DNA of 7,532 bases, taken from positions 1 to 7,532 of the forward strand of contig CAKTJM010000088.1 in the NCBI GenBank assembly GCA_934567745.1. The letters run 5' to 3'. The notes under the pieces were generated by a model. The model was not told where the DNA came from and searched no databases. It saw only the letters and a list, made by a program, of their open reading frames with translations. Positions 6,049 through 7,532 of this stretch are shown here, piece after piece. Origin of the DNA: an uncultured Eubacteriales bacterium. GTDB taxonomy: Bacteria > Bacillota > Clostridia > Oscillospirales > Oscillospiraceae. Made by a program: the position numbers and the translations under genes. The number at the start of each line of letters is the position of its first letter. The stretch's first letter is position 1.

Positions 6049-6759
6049 ATGATGAAGGAAACGATCGAACTGGCCGGGATCCCCATCGAGATCGAGCTGA
6101 CTACGGCGGACCATCTCGCGGCATACGAGCCGTTCATGGAACGAGCCACGCCCCTCCTCCGCGTGTGCGTCTCCGCGCAGGAGGCGGACGCGCTGTGCCG
6201 ACGCTGCGGACAGGACGGTCCGGCGTCCTATTGGGCGCATCTGCTGCTCAGCCTGAAGGTCAGCGACGCTCTGCTCCCCTATGGGCGGACGGTCTTCCAC
6301 GGAGTGGCGTTCCGCTGGCGCGGGCGGGCGTTCCTCTTCACCGGTGAGAGCGGCGTGGGCAAGACCACGCAGTATCTCCTCTGGAAGCTGCTGTACGGAG
6401 CCGACGTGCACATGATCAACGGCGACAAGCCCCTCCTGTCGTTCGCCGGGGACAGGGTCTGGGTCCACCCCTCCCCTTGGAACGGCAAGGAGGGCATGGG
6501 CCAGTCGATCGACGCGCCGCTGGGCGGGATCGTCCTGCTGCGGCAGGGGCAGATCGACCACATCCGACGGATGGCGGCGGAGGAGAGCACGCAGGCGCTG
6601 CACGCACAGTTCCTGGTCAGCCGGGACGGGCCGACCGTGCAGCGGATGGCGGAACGGCTGGCGCGGGAGGTGCCGGTGTGGCTGCTGACGAACCGGGGAG
6701 ACGAGGCGTCGGCGAGGATGTGTCATGATGCGTTGGAGGGACACTTGGATCAGACGTGA
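6049..6759 (+). CDS. HPr-kinase/PEPCK-like P-loop protein, function unknown
   Basis: The protein has 236 residues from ATG 6049. It has the P-loop fold type shared by HPr kinase and PEP carboxykinase: Walker A GESGVGKTT (99-107), an acidic NGDKP (124-128) where such enzymes place their metal or catalytic Asp, and the PWNGKEG (143-149) and APLGGIVLLRQG (156-167) segments that I associate with stand-alone HPrK-like proteins of Firmicutes. The first ~80 residues show no known domain. It is not the true HPr kinase (HprK): the HprK N-terminal domain and its usual length are absent. Relatives occur near PqqD-like proteins in RiPP clusters, but no precursor or partner is visible here, and it stands alone between two terminators. 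The start is ambiguous: ATG 6049 or 6052 is preceded by AGGACGGGAG, while ATG 6010 with AAAAGGA 4 bases upstream would add 13 residues. The substrate is unknown. Confidence 0.75.
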   Translation: MMKETIELAGIPIEIELTTADHLAAYEPFMERATPLLRVCVSAQEADALCRRCGQDGPASYWAHLLLSLKVSDALLPYGRTVFHGVAFRWRGRAFLFTGESGVGKTTQYLLWKLLYGADVHMINGDKPLLSFAGDRVWVHPSPWNGKEGMGQSIDAPLGGIVLLRQGQIDHIRRMAAEESTQALHAQFLVSRDGPTVQRMAERLAREVPVWLLTNRGDEASARMCHDALEGHLDQT

Positions 6760-6761
6760 TC

Positions 6762-6779
6762 TCCCCTCATAAACGGGGA
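6762..6779. repeat. Small inverted repeat before the main terminator
   Basis: TCCCC (6762-6766) and GGGGA (6775-6779) flank TCATAAAC directly after the stop codon of the P-loop gene and abut the larger stem that begins at 6780. It may add to termination; alone it is weak. Confidence 0.35.
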
Positions 6780-6815
6780 AGACCGCCCTGTCCCTTGAAT
6801 GGGACAGGGCGGTCT
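6780..6815. terminator. Bidirectional terminator between convergent genes
   Basis: AGACCGCCCTGTCCC (6780-6794) and GGGACAGGGCGGTCT (6801-6815) form a perfect 15-bp stem with loop TTGAAT. It sits between the stop of the plus-strand P-loop gene (6759) and the stop of the minus-strand SWIM gene (6822), so it can serve both. Neither side has a strong T-run. Confidence 0.7.
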
Positions 6816-6821
6816 CGTGTG

Positions 6822-7319
6822 TCAGTCGGGAAGGATCGGGATGTAGATGTCGTCGTCGCCTTCCTCTTGCTCTATGATCTCACGGAGGAAGCGCTCGTAC
6901 TGCCACTCCGGTCCGTCGGTGAGGAGCTGTAACAGTGTCTCTTGCAGTTCCGCCTTCTTCATTTTCCGGACATGGCTGATGAGACGTTCTTCGTCCTCCT
7001 CGCGCTGGTGCTCCGCCTCTTCCCTGCGGCGCTCCAGCTCCGCGAGATAGCGGTCCTCTTCGAGCGGATACGCCGAGAAATAGAGCGCGACCATGTGCTT
7101 GCACACGATCTTCCGCCCGGCGGCGTGGGGGCAGGTGCACTGTGACTTGCGGGGATGTGTGGCGTCGATGGTCACCTCGTAGCATGCGCCCTCACTGCCG
7201 GCCACCTCTCCGACGAAGACCTCATCGTCCAATTTCTCGATGTCGAGGACCCTTTGCTGCTTGTAGTATTCGTATCCGCGGTATACGGACCGGCCGCTGG
7301 CCAGGCTCAGGATGCTCAT
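6822..7319 (-). CDS. Small SWIM zinc-finger protein
   Basis: The protein has 165 residues. The SWIM motif CxCx(9)CxH is intact at 61-75 (C61, C63, C73, H75, sequence CTCPHAAGRKIVCKH) and should bind one zinc. The N-terminus (SLASGRSVYRGYEYYKQQRV, 5-24) matches the segment that usually precedes SWIM domains. Residues about 86-125 are rich in E, R, K and Q and look like a charged helix or coiled coil; the tail 151-158 is acidic. Known SWIM proteins bind nucleic acid or protein partners; here only the zinc site is certain. There is no helicase or transposase domain, so it is the stand-alone form. ATG 7319 was chosen because GGAGGA (7332-7327) sits 7 bases upstream and the family-like sequence begins there. 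ATG 7349 would add 10 residues and is possible. It has its own promoter, so it is monocistronic. Confidence 0.85.
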   Translation of the reverse strand: MSILSLASGRSVYRGYEYYKQQRVLDIEKLDDEVFVGEVAGSEGACYEVTIDATHPRKSQCTCPHAAGRKIVCKHMVALYFSAYPLEEDRYLAELERRREEAEHQREEDEERLISHVRKMKKAELQETLLQLLTDGPEWQYERFLREIIEQEEGDDDIYIPILPD

Positions 7320-7365
7320 GGCGGTCTCCTCCTCGTTTTTTAGAAACATCAACGTTCCCCTGTCT

Positions 7366-7418
7366 CCAATGGGGCCTGTACGGGATATGCTTAGTCTACC
7401 ACAGAGTCGAGCCATTGG
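7366..7418. repeat. Inverted repeat flanking the SWIM-gene promoter
   Basis: CCAATGG (7366-7372) and CCATTGG (7412-7418) are perfect inverse complements 39 bases apart. One arm overlaps the -35 box and the other falls in the early transcribed leader. It could be a two-site operator or leader pairing; seven bases at this distance can also arise by chance. Confidence 0.3.
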
Positions 7419-7421
7419 AAA
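7393..7421 (-). promoter_or_regulatory. Promoter for the SWIM gene
   Basis: On the minus strand, TTTCCA (7421-7416) and TAGACT (7398-7393) are 17 bases apart. A TGG before the -10 box adds an extended -10 (TGGTAGACT), closely resembling the TGGTACAGT upstream of the P-loop gene. Confidence 0.5.
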
Positions 7422-7455
7422 GATGGAGATAGCGTATGGTGGATCGTGTTGGATC

Positions 7456-7532
7456 AAAGTTGAACTTTCGCACCGCCCAAATTTTCGTTTTTTCAAAAAA
7501 ATTAGAAAAACGCCCTGTTTTCTACCGAAAAC
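7456..7532. other. AT-rich non-coding end of window with short inverted repeats
   Basis: I see no gene here. The stretch is clearly more AT-rich than the rest. It holds AAAGTT/AACTTT (7456-7461 and 7463-7468), TTTTTT/AAAAAA (7488-7493 and 7495-7500), and GTTTTC/GAAAAC (7517-7522 and 7527-7532) at the window edge. It may be the regulatory or terminator region of a neighbouring gene outside the window. Confidence 0.4.

Noticed and set aside
4642..6744. 700-residue open frame on the minus strand opposite the beta, activator and P-loop genes
   Set aside because: It is antisense to three recognisable genes, spans their promoters and terminators, and has low-complexity Arg/Pro/Gly/His-rich composition typical of GC-rich shadow frames.
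6049..6759. True HPr kinase/phosphorylase (HprK) or PEP carboxykinase
   Set aside because: Only the P-loop core resembles them; size, N-terminal domain and the remaining active-site motifs do not fit.
1..7532. CRISPR array, insertion sequence, tRNA or rRNA
   Set aside because: No regularly spaced repeats, transposase-like protein, terminal inverted repeats around a gene, or tRNA/rRNA-like sequence was seen on either strand.

Overview
The window is GC-rich apart from its last ~75 bases. It has purine-rich AGGAGG-type ribosome binding sites, bacterial -35/-10 promoters and oxygen-sensitive amino-acid-fermentation enzymes. This suggests a strictly anaerobic, high-GC Clostridia member (Oscillospirales-like gut bacterium). 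That placement is inferred from gene style and was not searched.

Layout: (1) 1-131 is non-coding, with overlapping hairpins and a terminator for the minus-strand unit. (2) 132-2500 (minus) is a lysR - CoA-transferase - argJ unit, and all three genes are damaged as written. lysR stops matching its family after ~198 residues. The CoA-transferase lacks its first ~92 residues. argJ lacks ~150 residues, including its autocleavage site, and also seems frame-broken at its start. (3) 2501-2724 is a divergent regulatory region with a promoter on each strand, an inverted repeat between them and a small leader hairpin. (4) 2725-5862 (plus) is a compact operon: 2-hydroxyacyl-CoA dehydratase alpha subunit, beta subunit, and the ATP-dependent [4Fe-4S] activator. 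It closes with a hairpin terminator. (5) 5914-6759 (plus) is a promoter region with a 13-bp hairpin, then a lone HPr-kinase/PEPCK-like P-loop protein. (6) 6780-6815 is a strong hairpin between convergent genes. (7) 6822-7319 (minus) is a small SWIM zinc-finger protein with its own promoter. The AT-rich tail beyond it holds no gene I can call.

How the genes fit: the LysR protein would control the divergent dehydratase operon and probably its own unit. The CoA-transferase would load a 2-hydroxy acid onto CoA. The activator would inject one electron into the alpha/beta dehydratase at ATP cost, and the dehydratase would remove water to give a 2-enoyl-CoA. This is the chemistry of glutamate, leucine, phenylalanine or lactate fermentation. 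The substrate cannot be read from the sequence, and no 2-hydroxyacid dehydrogenase or enoyl-CoA reductase is in the window.

The most notable observation is that every lesion lies in the left 2.7 kb while the right 4.8 kb is clean. Either the left part is decaying or the assembly has dropped sequence there. I see no CRISPR array, insertion sequence, tRNA or rRNA.
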